NCBI GenBank assembly: GCA_017853375.1
Contig: JAFMJP010000002.1
Location: 1 to 44,867, forward strand
DNA length: 44,867 bases
Reading direction: 5' to 3'
Source of the DNA: Actinomycetota bacterium
GTDB lineage: Bacteria; Actinomycetota; Acidimicrobiia; Acidimicrobiales; Ilumatobacteraceae
This document shows positions 1-7,914 of the stretch, piece after piece. The translations under genes were made by a program, and so were the position numbers. The first letter of the stretch is position 1, and each line of letters opens with the position of its first letter. The notes beneath the pieces are model-generated. The model was not told the origin of the DNA. It was given only the letters and a program-made list of their open reading frames with translations, and did not search any database.

Positions 1-360
1 ATGTGATGTGCCTCGTCGGCGGGAGTGAGCACTTCACTCTCGTCGATGAAGTCCACGCCGAGCGCCTCCAGCACCTGGGCTTCGACGAAGTGCCCGATGC
101 GAGCCTTTGCCATCACCGGGATGGACACTGCTGCTTTGATGCCTTCGATCATCTCCGGGTCACTCATGCGAGCAACGCCGCCGTCGCGACGAATGTCGGC
201 GGGCACACGCTCCAATGCCATGACGGCCACCGCACCGGCGTCTTCTGCAATCTTTGCCTGGGCAGGCGTGACCACGTCCATGATGACGCCGCCCTTGAGC
301 ATTTCTGCCAAACCGCGCTGGACGCGCATGGATCCCGTGGTGTGCTCGTGTGTGGCCATG
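1..360 (-). CDS. pdxS: Pyridoxal 5'-phosphate synthase subunit PdxS (3' part beyond window edge)
   Basis: Reverse-strand translation [119 protein letters not shown], a typical PdxS N-terminus. It runs off the left edge and is not in the ORF track. Confidence 0.95.
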
Positions 361-413
361 GTGTCCTTCAGCGTACCGAAGGGCGCCTCAACGGCTGAAG
401 CGCAGGGCGAACG

Positions 414-1490
414 TCACGGATACTTCACCGCTGCGACATCGTCACCTGCGAGATAGGACACGCCTTTGCCGATGCGGCTCAGTTCCACCCACGTATTCCC
501 GGGTGTCAACTTGATCTCGTTGCCGGCGGTGTCCTTCAAACGGAATGGCTCTCCCGGGTTGGAGCGCTCCCAGGTGCCTTGGAACAACTTGCCGGCGGTG
601 AACACCCAAGCCTCCCCCGAGCCAATGGTCTTGGCAACGGGGCTGTAACTGCTCTTGCCGTACAACACGTACAACACCACCACGTTGGCGGCGTTGATTC
701 GTACGTCGTCGACATCGACGTGGGGCTTGTCGTCCTGCGAACGCAGGAAACGACTGAACTCCGCGTTCCACTCCCACAACACGCGAACACCGTCCATGGA
801 CAACTTGATTCCGGCCGCCTCACGAGCAGTTGCAGGGATTGCCTCGTCGGCACTCCGATACGCAAACTGTGCCTGTGGCGGGGTTGCACCCTCCGGTGCC
901 AAGGTCCACAACTTGGAGGTATCGGCGATCAAGTTGTGCGGTGCGGATCGCGAGCTCTCGCGGCGATACCCACCGGCATCGTTGGCCGCCGAGTGACTCA
1001 AGTCCACCATGGTGGAGGCACGAATCAACTTGGTGACTTCAGCGTTACCACCGCTCCATGCAAAGAGTGGTGCGTTCAGCGATTCCAAAAGATCGACGTC
1101 CTGCTTGCGACCGCTGCGAATCGGACCCACCGGATCGCTGTCGGTGGTGTGGAACACTGCCGCAAATCGGGTGAGCATCTCGACGTTCTCTTCGAACACG
1201 ATGTCTGCTTGGTTGAGTCCCCACTGGGGCCGCGCCTTTGGATGGTTGTCGATCTTGACCACCAAGGCAGGGCGTGTGATCGGCGTGTCCACCGCAAGAC
1301 CCGTCAACGGGGCCACGATCGGCGGAATGGTGGTGGTCGTGGTGGTCGTCTCCACCACCGTGGGAGTGGTAGCCGTGTCCTGAGAGGCGGTATCGGCATC
1401 CGAGCTACCCGAACCGCCAGAACATGCAGTAACCATCAGCAAGGCGGCCAGACCGCCAACCAGTAGAACGCGACGCGAAGTGCTCAACAC
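414..1490 (-). CDS. DUF3048 (YerB-like) lipoprotein
   Basis: Lipobox signal MLSTSRRVLLVGGLAALLMVTACSGG, Thr-rich linker, then PLTGL..RPALVVKIDNHPKARPQWGLNQADIVFEE..TRFAAVFHTTDSDPVGPIRSGR. GTG start. Confidence 0.85.
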   Translation of the reverse strand: MLSTSRRVLLVGGLAALLMVTACSGGSGSSDADTASQDTATTPTVVETTTTTTTIPPIVAPLTGLAVDTPITRPALVVKIDNHPKARPQWGLNQADIVFEENVEMLTRFAAVFHTTDSDPVGPIRSGRKQDVDLLESLNAPLFAWSGGNAEVTKLIRASTMVDLSHSAANDAGGYRRESSRSAPHNLIADTSKLWTLAPEGATPPQAQFAYRSADEAIPATAREAAGIKLSMDGVRVLWEWNAEFSRFLRSQDDKPHVDVDDVRINAANVVVLYVLYGKSSYSPVAKTIGSGEAWVFTAGKLFQGTWERSNPGEPFRLKDTAGNEIKLTPGNTWVELSRIGKGVSYLAGDDVAAVKYP

Positions 1491-1505
1491 GGAGTGCTCC
1501 TTTGC

Positions 1506-2411
1506 TTAGATCTCGCGCAAGAGCGCGATGCGCTCGGCGAGTGGGGGGTGGGTATTGAAGAGTTTATGGAAAAACCCCAACCGACCCGTGTCATTCACCC
1601 CCGACAAAGGCTGCTCAATCCACATATGGGCCGTAGCCATCGATGCGGAATGTGTCACTGTGCTGTCGGCCTGCAGCTTTTCGAGGGCCGAAATGAGGCC
1701 CGGCGGATACCGGGTGAGTTGCACCGCCGACACGTCCGCCAAGGTTTCTCGACGACGGCTCACCGCTGCCTGCATGGCTCGCGCCAGGAGCGGCGCAACG
1801 ATCAGCAGCACGATGCCGATCAGCGCGAACGGATTGCTGCGATTGTCACGGTCGCCTGCACGCGCGACTCGCCCACCGTTCCACCACATCATGCGGATGG
1901 TCAAGTCGGTGAGGATTGCCACCGATCCGACCAACGTGACAGCCAGTGTCATCACCAAGATGTCGTAATTCTTGATGTGGGAAAGTTCGTGCGCAACCAC
2001 TCCTTCAAGCTCGACACGATTCATCTTTTCCAACAACCCGGTCGTCACTGCAATGGCAGCGTTCTTTGGATTTCTTCCGGTGGCAAATGCGTTCGGGGCC
2101 GGATCGTGAATCACATAGACGCGCGGCTTGGGCACGCCACCGGCGATACACAGCCCTTCCACCAAGTTGTGCAGCCGCTTGTACGCAACCGGATCAGCCG
2201 GCACGGCACGACTCATGCGCAGGGCGATGGCATCGGACTTCCAGTACGACACGAACGCCATCGTGCCGGAGAACACCAGCGCCACGATGGTTCCCACGGT
2301 CCCGTTGCCCACCAGCACTCCCACTGCCATTCCCACCAGCACGAGCACCAGCACGAAACCGAACATCAGCGCCACCGAGCGACGCTTGTTGGCGGCGATG
2401 AGGTCGTTCAG
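1506..2411 (-). CDS. htpX: M48 family zinc metalloprotease HtpX
   Basis: HELSHIKNYD zinc motif, TM segments, PRVYVIHDPAPNAFATGRNPKNAAIAVTTGLL. The start is uncertain. A CTG overlapping the lemA stop gives VLNDLIAANKRRSVALMFGF; the longer ORF upstream is out-of-frame read-through of lemA. Confidence 0.88.
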   Translation of the reverse strand: MNDLIAANKRRSVALMFGFVLVLVLVGMAVGVLVGNGTVGTIVALVFSGTMAFVSYWKSDAIALRMSRAVPADPVAYKRLHNLVEGLCIAGGVPKPRVYVIHDPAPNAFATGRNPKNAAIAVTTGLLEKMNRVELEGVVAHELSHIKNYDILVMTLAVTLVGSVAILTDLTIRMMWWNGGRVARAGDRDNRSNPFALIGIVLLIVAPLLARAMQAAVSRRRETLADVSAVQLTRYPPGLISALEKLQADSTVTHSASMATAHMWIEQPLSGVNDTGRLGFFHKLFNTHPPLAERIALLREI

Positions 2412-2962
2412 AACTTCACCGAAGGCGGCGTGGCCGCAGCCGCCTCTGCCTCGAAGTACTCGCGATCGGAGAAATTGAACCCTTTGGCGAAGATGACTCC
2501 CGGGAACGATTGCGTGGTGTTGTTGTAGCGCTCGACGGCATCGTTGTAGAACTGCCGGGCATATGCAACTCGACTCTCGGTGTTCTGCAGCTCTTCTTGC
2601 AGGGACAGGAAGTTGGTGTTGGCCTTGAGGTCGGGATACGCCTCGGACAGCGCGAACAACTGCCGAAGGGCGCCGGTCAGGCCGATGTCTGCCGCACCTT
2701 GGGCAACCGGAGTGGGGGCAGCCGACATTGCCTTGGACCGAGCGTCGATGACCGCCTCGAGTGCACTCTTTTCGAACGTTGCATATCCCTTGACCGTCTC
2801 CACCAGGTTGGGAATGAGGTCCAAACGACGCTTCAGCTGCACGTCGATTTGCGACCACGCATTGTCGACTTCATTTCGGCGACTGACCAAACGGTTGTAC
2901 GAGAAAATCACCCACACCGCGAACAATGCCACCACGATGAGCACGATCCAGGAAGCGTTCAT
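2408..2962 (-). CDS. lemA: LemA family protein
   Basis: MNASWIVLIVVALFAVWVIFSYNRLVSRRNEVDNAWSQIDVQLKRRLDLIPNLVETVKGYATFEK...FPGVIFAKGFNFSDREYFE. Paired with htpX. Confidence 0.93.
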   Translation of the reverse strand: MNASWIVLIVVALFAVWVIFSYNRLVSRRNEVDNAWSQIDVQLKRRLDLIPNLVETVKGYATFEKSALEAVIDARSKAMSAAPTPVAQGAADIGLTGALRQLFALSEAYPDLKANTNFLSLQEELQNTESRVAYARQFYNDAVERYNNTTQSFPGVIFAKGFNFSDREYFEAEAAAATPPSVKF

Positions 2963-2972
2963 ATCCACGAGG

Positions 2973-4283
2973 TTACCGTTCGCGCGGAGGGTCTTCGGGG
3001 GCATTCCATTCGCCCACCACACGCTCGCGTATGTTCGCGGTTCGATCTCGCAATGTTGCCATGGTGTCCGACATGGTCTCTGCCACGCTCTCTCGCACCG
3101 CCTGTGACAACTTGATGAGACGCGGACGACGAAGCAGCCGATCTTCGAAGTAGCGCACTGCCGCACTGGGTTGAACGACGATTCGTGCCTCGGCTTCCGC
3201 CGTGAGAACGTCACGGTAGATCTCCAAGTAACGGTGCGCAAGTTTGCGCATCGACAACTCTTCTGCGCGCACGTTGCCGGCCGTGATCAAGCGCGATCGC
3301 AACGACGCATCGGTGCCCACTTCGCGCAGAGCCTGTGCGAGCGCTGCCGCATCGCCCGCCGGCACCAGCACGCCATTGTGATCGTTCTGCACGACGATGT
3401 CGTAACCGTCGATGTTGCTCGCCACCACTGGAGTTTGGGCAGCCATGGCCTCGAGCAGCACCAGCCCAAACGACTCGCCGTGCAATGACGGCGCGCAGAA
3501 CGTCGTGCACCGCGCAAGTCGCTCGATCTTCTCGGTTTCCGAAACCCGTCCGAGCCACTCGATTCGCGCAGCAACGTTCGGATCACGGCCGTACCGTTTC
3601 CTTACTTCTGCAATGTGCGGTCCATCGGAGCACACCCACAGGCGAAAGTCGTCGGGCAGCAACAAGAAGGCATCCAGCAGAACTTCCAAACCTTTTCGTG
3701 GCTCGTGTCGACCACAGAACAAGACCGTTGGATGCACCTCGCGCTGGAGCTGTGGGCGACGGTACGTGTCGATGTCGATGCCGTTGTACAACACTTCGAA
3801 GGACCCTCCGATATGTCGAGCAGCCATGTCACGTGCAGCAGCCGACACGGCAACTCGATGGTCAAGGTGCGTGCCGAGCCACTCCAAGCCCTTGCGAACA
3901 CGGCGGTACCACGCAATGTCACCCGAAGCATGGAACGTGCCCACCATCGGCGCCAAGCGCAACATCAGTGCCGTGACGGTGGGGCCGGGCGCCATGGGTT
4001 CGTGCAGATGGAGGATGTCGAAGGCTTCGTCGTTCAATGCGCGCAGCGTTCGCAGGGCGGCGGATGGGTCCGGCGCAAGCGGCACCGTGGAGCCGTTTGC
4101 TGCCGTCGGCAAACTATTGCCGAGTGGCGTGACGAATGGTTCTGGGGGCGGTCCGTCACAGGGTCCGAGCACACGCACCTCGTGACCCATGCGACGCAGT
4201 TCGCGCGCCAAGCCGAGCACCTGATGTTGCACTCCACCGGGGATGGTCAAGCTGTACGGGCTCACCATGGCGATGCGCAACAT
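2973..4283 (-). CDS. pimA: GT4 glycosyltransferase, PimA-like phosphatidyl-myo-inositol mannosyltransferase
   Basis: MLRIAMVSPYSLTIPGGVQHQVLGLARELRRMGHEVRVLGP...GTFHASGD...FCGRHEPRKGLEVLLDAF...ESFGLVLLEAMAAQTPVVASNIDGY. In-frame alternative starts lie at 4319 (GTG) and 4325 (ATG). Confidence 0.85.
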   Translation of the reverse strand: MLRIAMVSPYSLTIPGGVQHQVLGLARELRRMGHEVRVLGPCDGPPPEPFVTPLGNSLPTAANGSTVPLAPDPSAALRTLRALNDEAFDILHLHEPMAPGPTVTALMLRLAPMVGTFHASGDIAWYRRVRKGLEWLGTHLDHRVAVSAAARDMAARHIGGSFEVLYNGIDIDTYRRPQLQREVHPTVLFCGRHEPRKGLEVLLDAFLLLPDDFRLWVCSDGPHIAEVRKRYGRDPNVAARIEWLGRVSETEKIERLARCTTFCAPSLHGESFGLVLLEAMAAQTPVVASNIDGYDIVVQNDHNGVLVPAGDAAALAQALREVGTDASLRSRLITAGNVRAEELSMRKLAHRYLEIYRDVLTAEAEARIVVQPSAAVRYFEDRLLRRPRLIKLSQAVRESVAETMSDTMATLRDRTANIRERVVGEWNAPEDPPRER

Positions 4284-4319
4284 GTCGTCGCGGCGGTGCG
4301 CCGATGACCCAGCGTTCAC

Positions 4320-4364
4320 CCCCATCACGGTACGGTGGGCAACGCGGGCTTGCACCGCATCACC
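4320..4364. promoter_or_regulatory. Divergent pimA/LLM-oxidoreductase promoter region with overlapping -10-like elements
   Basis: cACGGTACGGTg: TACGGT (+, 4331-4336) and TACCGT (-, 4332-4327); minus-strand element is 7 nt before an in-frame GTG (4319) for pimA. Confidence 0.4.
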
Positions 4365-5291
4365 ATGACCACTTCATCACCGCAGTTTCCCGCAATATCC
4401 CTCGTCGCATCGCCGACACGCCGAGCAAGCGTGTTGCAGCTCGCACGCGAAGCACAAGACCGTGGATTCACGCACGTGGCTTGCCCCAGTCTTGGTGCAG
4501 CAATGCCACTGTGCACCTCGTTGGCGCACGCCACCACGACACTGAAATTCTTCACCTCCATCCAACCGATTTATCTTGCGCATCCGGTAGAAGCCGGCAA
4601 CGCAGCCGCCCACATTCACGAGATCACCGGCGGACGATTCGCATTCGGCATCGGTGTGAGCCACGGCCCCGTGGTGCAGCGTCTCGGCGTCGCCACCGGC
4701 AAACCGTTGAGCGACATTCGCGAATACGTGACCGCGATGCGCACCAACGAAAGGTTCGGTGGTGTGCTTCCACCGATATACCTCGCCACGTTGCGCGACA
4801 AGATGCTGGATCTCGCCGTGGAAATTGCAGATGGGGCACTCTGGGCGAACGCTTCACTTCGAGCCGTGCCGTCACAAGTGCAACGGATTCCGAAGGAGAA
4901 GCGGTCCACATTCTTCATGGCCAACATGATTCCCACCGTGATTTCCGACGATGTCGAGGCGGCCAGAGCGGTGAACCGTCGCACGCTCGTGATGTATGCG
5001 ACGCTTCCCAACTACCGCAACTATTGGCGTGCGGCGGGCCACGATGCACAGGTCGATGAGTTCGAGCGCGTACTCGCCGGTGTATCGCGCGACGGACTCG
5101 GTGATGCACTCACTGCGGTGATGCGCGACGAATGGCTGGACGACTGCACGATTTCCGGTCCTCCCGGGTTGGTGCGCGAACGTTTTGCTGCATGGACGGC
5201 AACGGGTGTGATGCCCGTCGCCGTCATGTCGGCAGTCGACGGAGGCCAAGCCAAGGGTGTGGCGAATCTCTTTGCGGCGTACGCCCGATAG
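4365..5291 (+). CDS. LLM-class (luciferase-like), probably F420-dependent oxidoreductase
   Basis: MTTSSPQFPAISLVASPTRRASVLQLAREAQDRGFTHVACPSLG...GRFAFGIGVSHGPVVQRLGVATGKPLSDIREYVTAMR. Divergent from pimA. Confidence 0.82.
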   Translation: MTTSSPQFPAISLVASPTRRASVLQLAREAQDRGFTHVACPSLGAAMPLCTSLAHATTTLKFFTSIQPIYLAHPVEAGNAAAHIHEITGGRFAFGIGVSHGPVVQRLGVATGKPLSDIREYVTAMRTNERFGGVLPPIYLATLRDKMLDLAVEIADGALWANASLRAVPSQVQRIPKEKRSTFFMANMIPTVISDDVEAARAVNRRTLVMYATLPNYRNYWRAAGHDAQVDEFERVLAGVSRDGLGDALTAVMRDEWLDDCTISGPPGLVRERFAAWTATGVMPVAVMSAVDGGQAKGVANLFAAYAR

Positions 5292-5323
5292 CCCGGACGT
5301 ACGAACTACTTCGTGTAACCGGG
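5292..5323. terminator. Putative bidirectional hairpin between convergent LLM oxidoreductase gene and patA
   Basis: Nested stems CCCGG-acgt-ACGAA-ctac-TTCGT-gtaa-CCGGG spanning the convergent stop codons. Confidence 0.35.
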
Positions 5324-6199
5324 GTCGCTCGGCCAATTCGGTGAGAACAAGTGCCACTGTTCTGGCGCACGCCGAATGAGCGCCTCCAACTCCAGCGCCA
5401 ACGATTGCGTGAGTCGCTGCACGTCGTCACGCAATCGCCCGCGTGTCGGCAACGTCAGTGGCGGGCGCACCACGGTGTGGTGCCCATCCACGCGTCGAGT
5501 GAAGTAGACGGAGGTGGGCAACAACATCGCGCCGGTCCGCAAGGCAAAGAATGCCGGACCTGCCGGGACCGTGGTTCGTTCGCCGAAGAATTCCACCTCC
5601 ACCCCGTTGCGCTGAATGTCACGATCCGACATCAAGCACACCACGTGGTTGGCCCGTAGCGCCTCTTGCACCGCAATTCCCGCACGGTCGTCGAGTGGAA
5701 TCACGTTGATGCCTTGCGAGCGACGCACCTGAAGGAACGTTTCGTAGGCCTCGCGAGATTCCAGAACTTCCACCACCGCACTCACACCAAGACCTCGTTG
5801 CGCCAGCCAGCGACCCGCCCATTCCCACCCACCAACGTGCGGGAGTGCGACGATGACCCCTTTCCCGGCAGCAAGTCCTTGCTCGATGTAGGAATAGCCC
5901 TCGACGGTGAAGCCGGCATCGACCTCACGAGCCGACAACGTGGGGAGCCGAAACGTCTCCAGGTAGTAACGCAAGTAACTCTGGAATGCGTCGTTCACAC
6001 GCCTCTGCATCTGCAATGGGTTGAGTTCCGGCGAGATTCGCCGCTGGTGCCGCTCCACCATTTTGCGCTCTCGGCGCATGGCGAGCGCCCCGACCCCGCC
6101 CAACGACAATGCCGCGGCATGCGAGACCACGGCGGGCGTTACCGCGCTCAACGCATTGGCGAGGCGAAACGCAAGTCCGGGATTGCGGTTGTCAGGCAT
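5306..6199 (-). CDS. patA: LpxL/HtrB-like acyltransferase, likely PIM acyltransferase PatA
   Basis: GVIVALPHVGGWEWAGRWLAQRG..VVEVLE..RRSQGINVIPLDDRAG...GVEVEFFGERTTVPAGPAFFALRTGAMLLP. Lies immediately downstream of the CDP-alcohol phosphatidyltransferase, as in mycobacterial PIM loci. Confidence 0.83.
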   Translation of the reverse strand: MPDNRNPGLAFRLANALSAVTPAVVSHAAALSLGGVGALAMRRERKMVERHQRRISPELNPLQMQRRVNDAFQSYLRYYLETFRLPTLSAREVDAGFTVEGYSYIEQGLAAGKGVIVALPHVGGWEWAGRWLAQRGLGVSAVVEVLESREAYETFLQVRRSQGINVIPLDDRAGIAVQEALRANHVVCLMSDRDIQRNGVEVEFFGERTTVPAGPAFFALRTGAMLLPTSVYFTRRVDGHHTVVRPPLTLPTRGRLRDDVQRLTQSLALELEALIRRAPEQWHLFSPNWPSDPGYTK

Positions 6200-6881
6200 C
6201 GCGGCGACGCGACGAGATTCGCGAACGACGATCGGCAAACGCGGCACGGCGCGACGCACGACGCGAACGTCGGGTCTCCATACGCTCGGCGACCACGGGA
6301 GCGACTGCTGCCTGTCGCCAAATCTTGATGAATCGTTGCACTGCGGTGATCGACACCAGTACCAACATGGCCCACATCACCCAGTACAAGCCCGAGTCGA
6401 ACAGCAAGCCCACGCAGAGAACGACGATTCGTTCCGCTCTCTCCATGAGACCGCCCTTGGCTTGCAATCCGAGCGACTCTGCCTTGGCGCGTTGGTACGA
6501 AATGAGCGACGACACCGCCATCACGGCGAAGGGCAAGACCGCCGCGGTCCCACCACGGGTGGAACCCAGGTACCACGCAACGCCACCCAACATGAAGGAG
6601 TCCGCGATTCTGTCGATGGTGGAATCGAAGAACGCGCCTCGTTGGCTGGAAACATTGGATGCCTTTGCCAAGGCGCCATCGAGCATGTCTGGCAACGCTG
6701 CAGCAATGACCAGCAGCAATCCCACACGCAGGTACCCGGCTCCAATCGCGACTGCTGCGGCAATTGATATGAGCAGCCCCACCACAGTGAGATGATCGGG
6801 GGTGATCTTCGTGCGGGTCAACGTGACGCCGACTGGACGCACGTACTTGTCGACGTGGACGCGAAATCTGCCGTCGAACAC
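6192..6881 (-). CDS. pgsA: CDP-alcohol phosphatidyltransferase (phosphatidylinositol-phosphate synthase-like)
   Basis: Motif DMLDGALAKASNVSSQRGAFFDSTIDR, multiple TM segments, adjacent to patA. Confidence 0.85.
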   Translation of the reverse strand: MFDGRFRVHVDKYVRPVGVTLTRTKITPDHLTVVGLLISIAAAVAIGAGYLRVGLLLVIAAALPDMLDGALAKASNVSSQRGAFFDSTIDRIADSFMLGGVAWYLGSTRGGTAAVLPFAVMAVSSLISYQRAKAESLGLQAKGGLMERAERIVVLCVGLLFDSGLYWVMWAMLVLVSITAVQRFIKIWRQAAVAPVVAERMETRRSRRASRRAAFADRRSRISSRRRDA

Positions 6882-6890
6882 GTCTCAACC

Positions 6891-7391
6891 CTACTTGTTG
6901 CGATCCGGATTGTCTTCGACGAGACGTTCCACGATGCGACCGTCGACGGCGTCGACGAGAACGAGTCCGCGTTGCAATGGCGGCTCTTCGCTGCTGTAGC
7001 AAAACACTCGCCACGTTGGACGGCTACGTACGCCACGCCACACCTGTTGAGCCGACGCATGACCCACTGCGAATCCGACTGCCTGCGTCGCACGAACCAG
7101 TGCGTCTCTCTCGTCGACCTTCATTCGCCAGGATGCCGACAAACCGTAGACGGCAAACACCGCCAACAACGCCGCTGCATACAGGAACCCGTCATTCACC
7201 AATGCGCTGTCGCTCCCGCGAGTCGCGAGCCATGCAACTCCGCACAGACCGGCAATCACCAGGTACATCACCGCCGGGATTCGTCGCCGACTGTTGTCCG
7301 GAAACTGATACGGCCCGACGAATCCCGTGATATCGAGGTCGTCGGGCAACGTGTCGCGGATCTCGTTTGGATTCTTGGAATCTTCGCTCAT
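6891..7391 (-). CDS. Small membrane protein of unknown function
   Basis: MSEDSKNPNEIRDTLPDDLDITGFVGPYQFPDNSRRRIPAVMYLVIAGLCGVAWLATRGSDSALVNDGFLYAAALLAVFAVYGLSASW... Two TM stretches; start overlaps the stop of the HIT gene. Confidence 0.72.
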   Translation of the reverse strand: MSEDSKNPNEIRDTLPDDLDITGFVGPYQFPDNSRRRIPAVMYLVIAGLCGVAWLATRGSDSALVNDGFLYAAALLAVFAVYGLSASWRMKVDERDALVRATQAVGFAVGHASAQQVWRGVRSRPTWRVFCYSSEEPPLQRGLVLVDAVDGRIVERLVEDNPDRNK

Positions 7392-7906
7392 CATCTTCCT
7401 TTCGGCCAGGCTGCTCGCAAGCGGTCGGCCGTGCTGGCGAGCGTTTCGGACAACACCTTGGTATTGGCAATCGTCACCGTGAAGTTGGTGTCCCCCACCC
7501 ATCGCGGCACCAGATGTACGTGCAGATGCTGCGACACGCTCCCACCGGCGGGTGTTCCGAGGTTGAGGCCGACGTTCAAACCCGAAGGCGCGTAGGCCGA
7601 CTTGAGCGCAACGGTGGCGTCCCGAACCGCGGACCACAATTCGTTTCGTTCCGCGTCGGTGAGATCCTCGAGATTCGCCACTTGTCGGTACGGCAGCACC
7701 AAACAGTGTCCGTTCGTGTACGGATATGCGTTCAGGATGACGAAGCACAATGGACCGCGATGCAAGATGTGCGTCTCGACGTCGGGAAGACCGCTGTTCA
7801 AGATTCGTACGAAGACCGACTCCGAATCACCCGGCACGTTGCCGCCCTCCGGTCCGAAGCCCGACACGTACTCCGACCTCCAGCCGGCCCACAAACGTTC
7901 GAGCAT
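7391..7906 (-). CDS. HIT-domain protein (AP4A phosphorylase-like, Rv2613c-type)
   Basis: HxHxH motif SQHLHVHLVPRWVGDTNF; FVILNAYPYTNGHCLVLPYRQVANLEDL. Between thrS and pgsA as in mycobacteria. Confidence 0.9.
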   Translation of the reverse strand: MLERLWAGWRSEYVSGFGPEGGNVPGDSESVFVRILNSGLPDVETHILHRGPLCFVILNAYPYTNGHCLVLPYRQVANLEDLTDAERNELWSAVRDATVALKSAYAPSGLNVGLNLGTPAGGSVSQHLHVHLVPRWVGDTNFTVTIANTKVLSETLASTADRLRAAWPKGR

Positions 7907-7914
7907 GACCCGTG

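Noticed and set aside
1320-1370. Thr-codon-rich stretch (TTTTTT) in the DUF3048 lipoprotein as a phase-variable microsatellite
   Set aside because: Codons vary (ACC/ACG and others), with no perfect repeat long enough for slippage; more likely an ordinary lipoprotein linker.
5306-6199. HX4E (HVGGWE) instead of HX4D in the PatA-like acyltransferase
   Set aside because: HX4D/E are both accepted in the LpxL/HtrB superfamily; not unusual.
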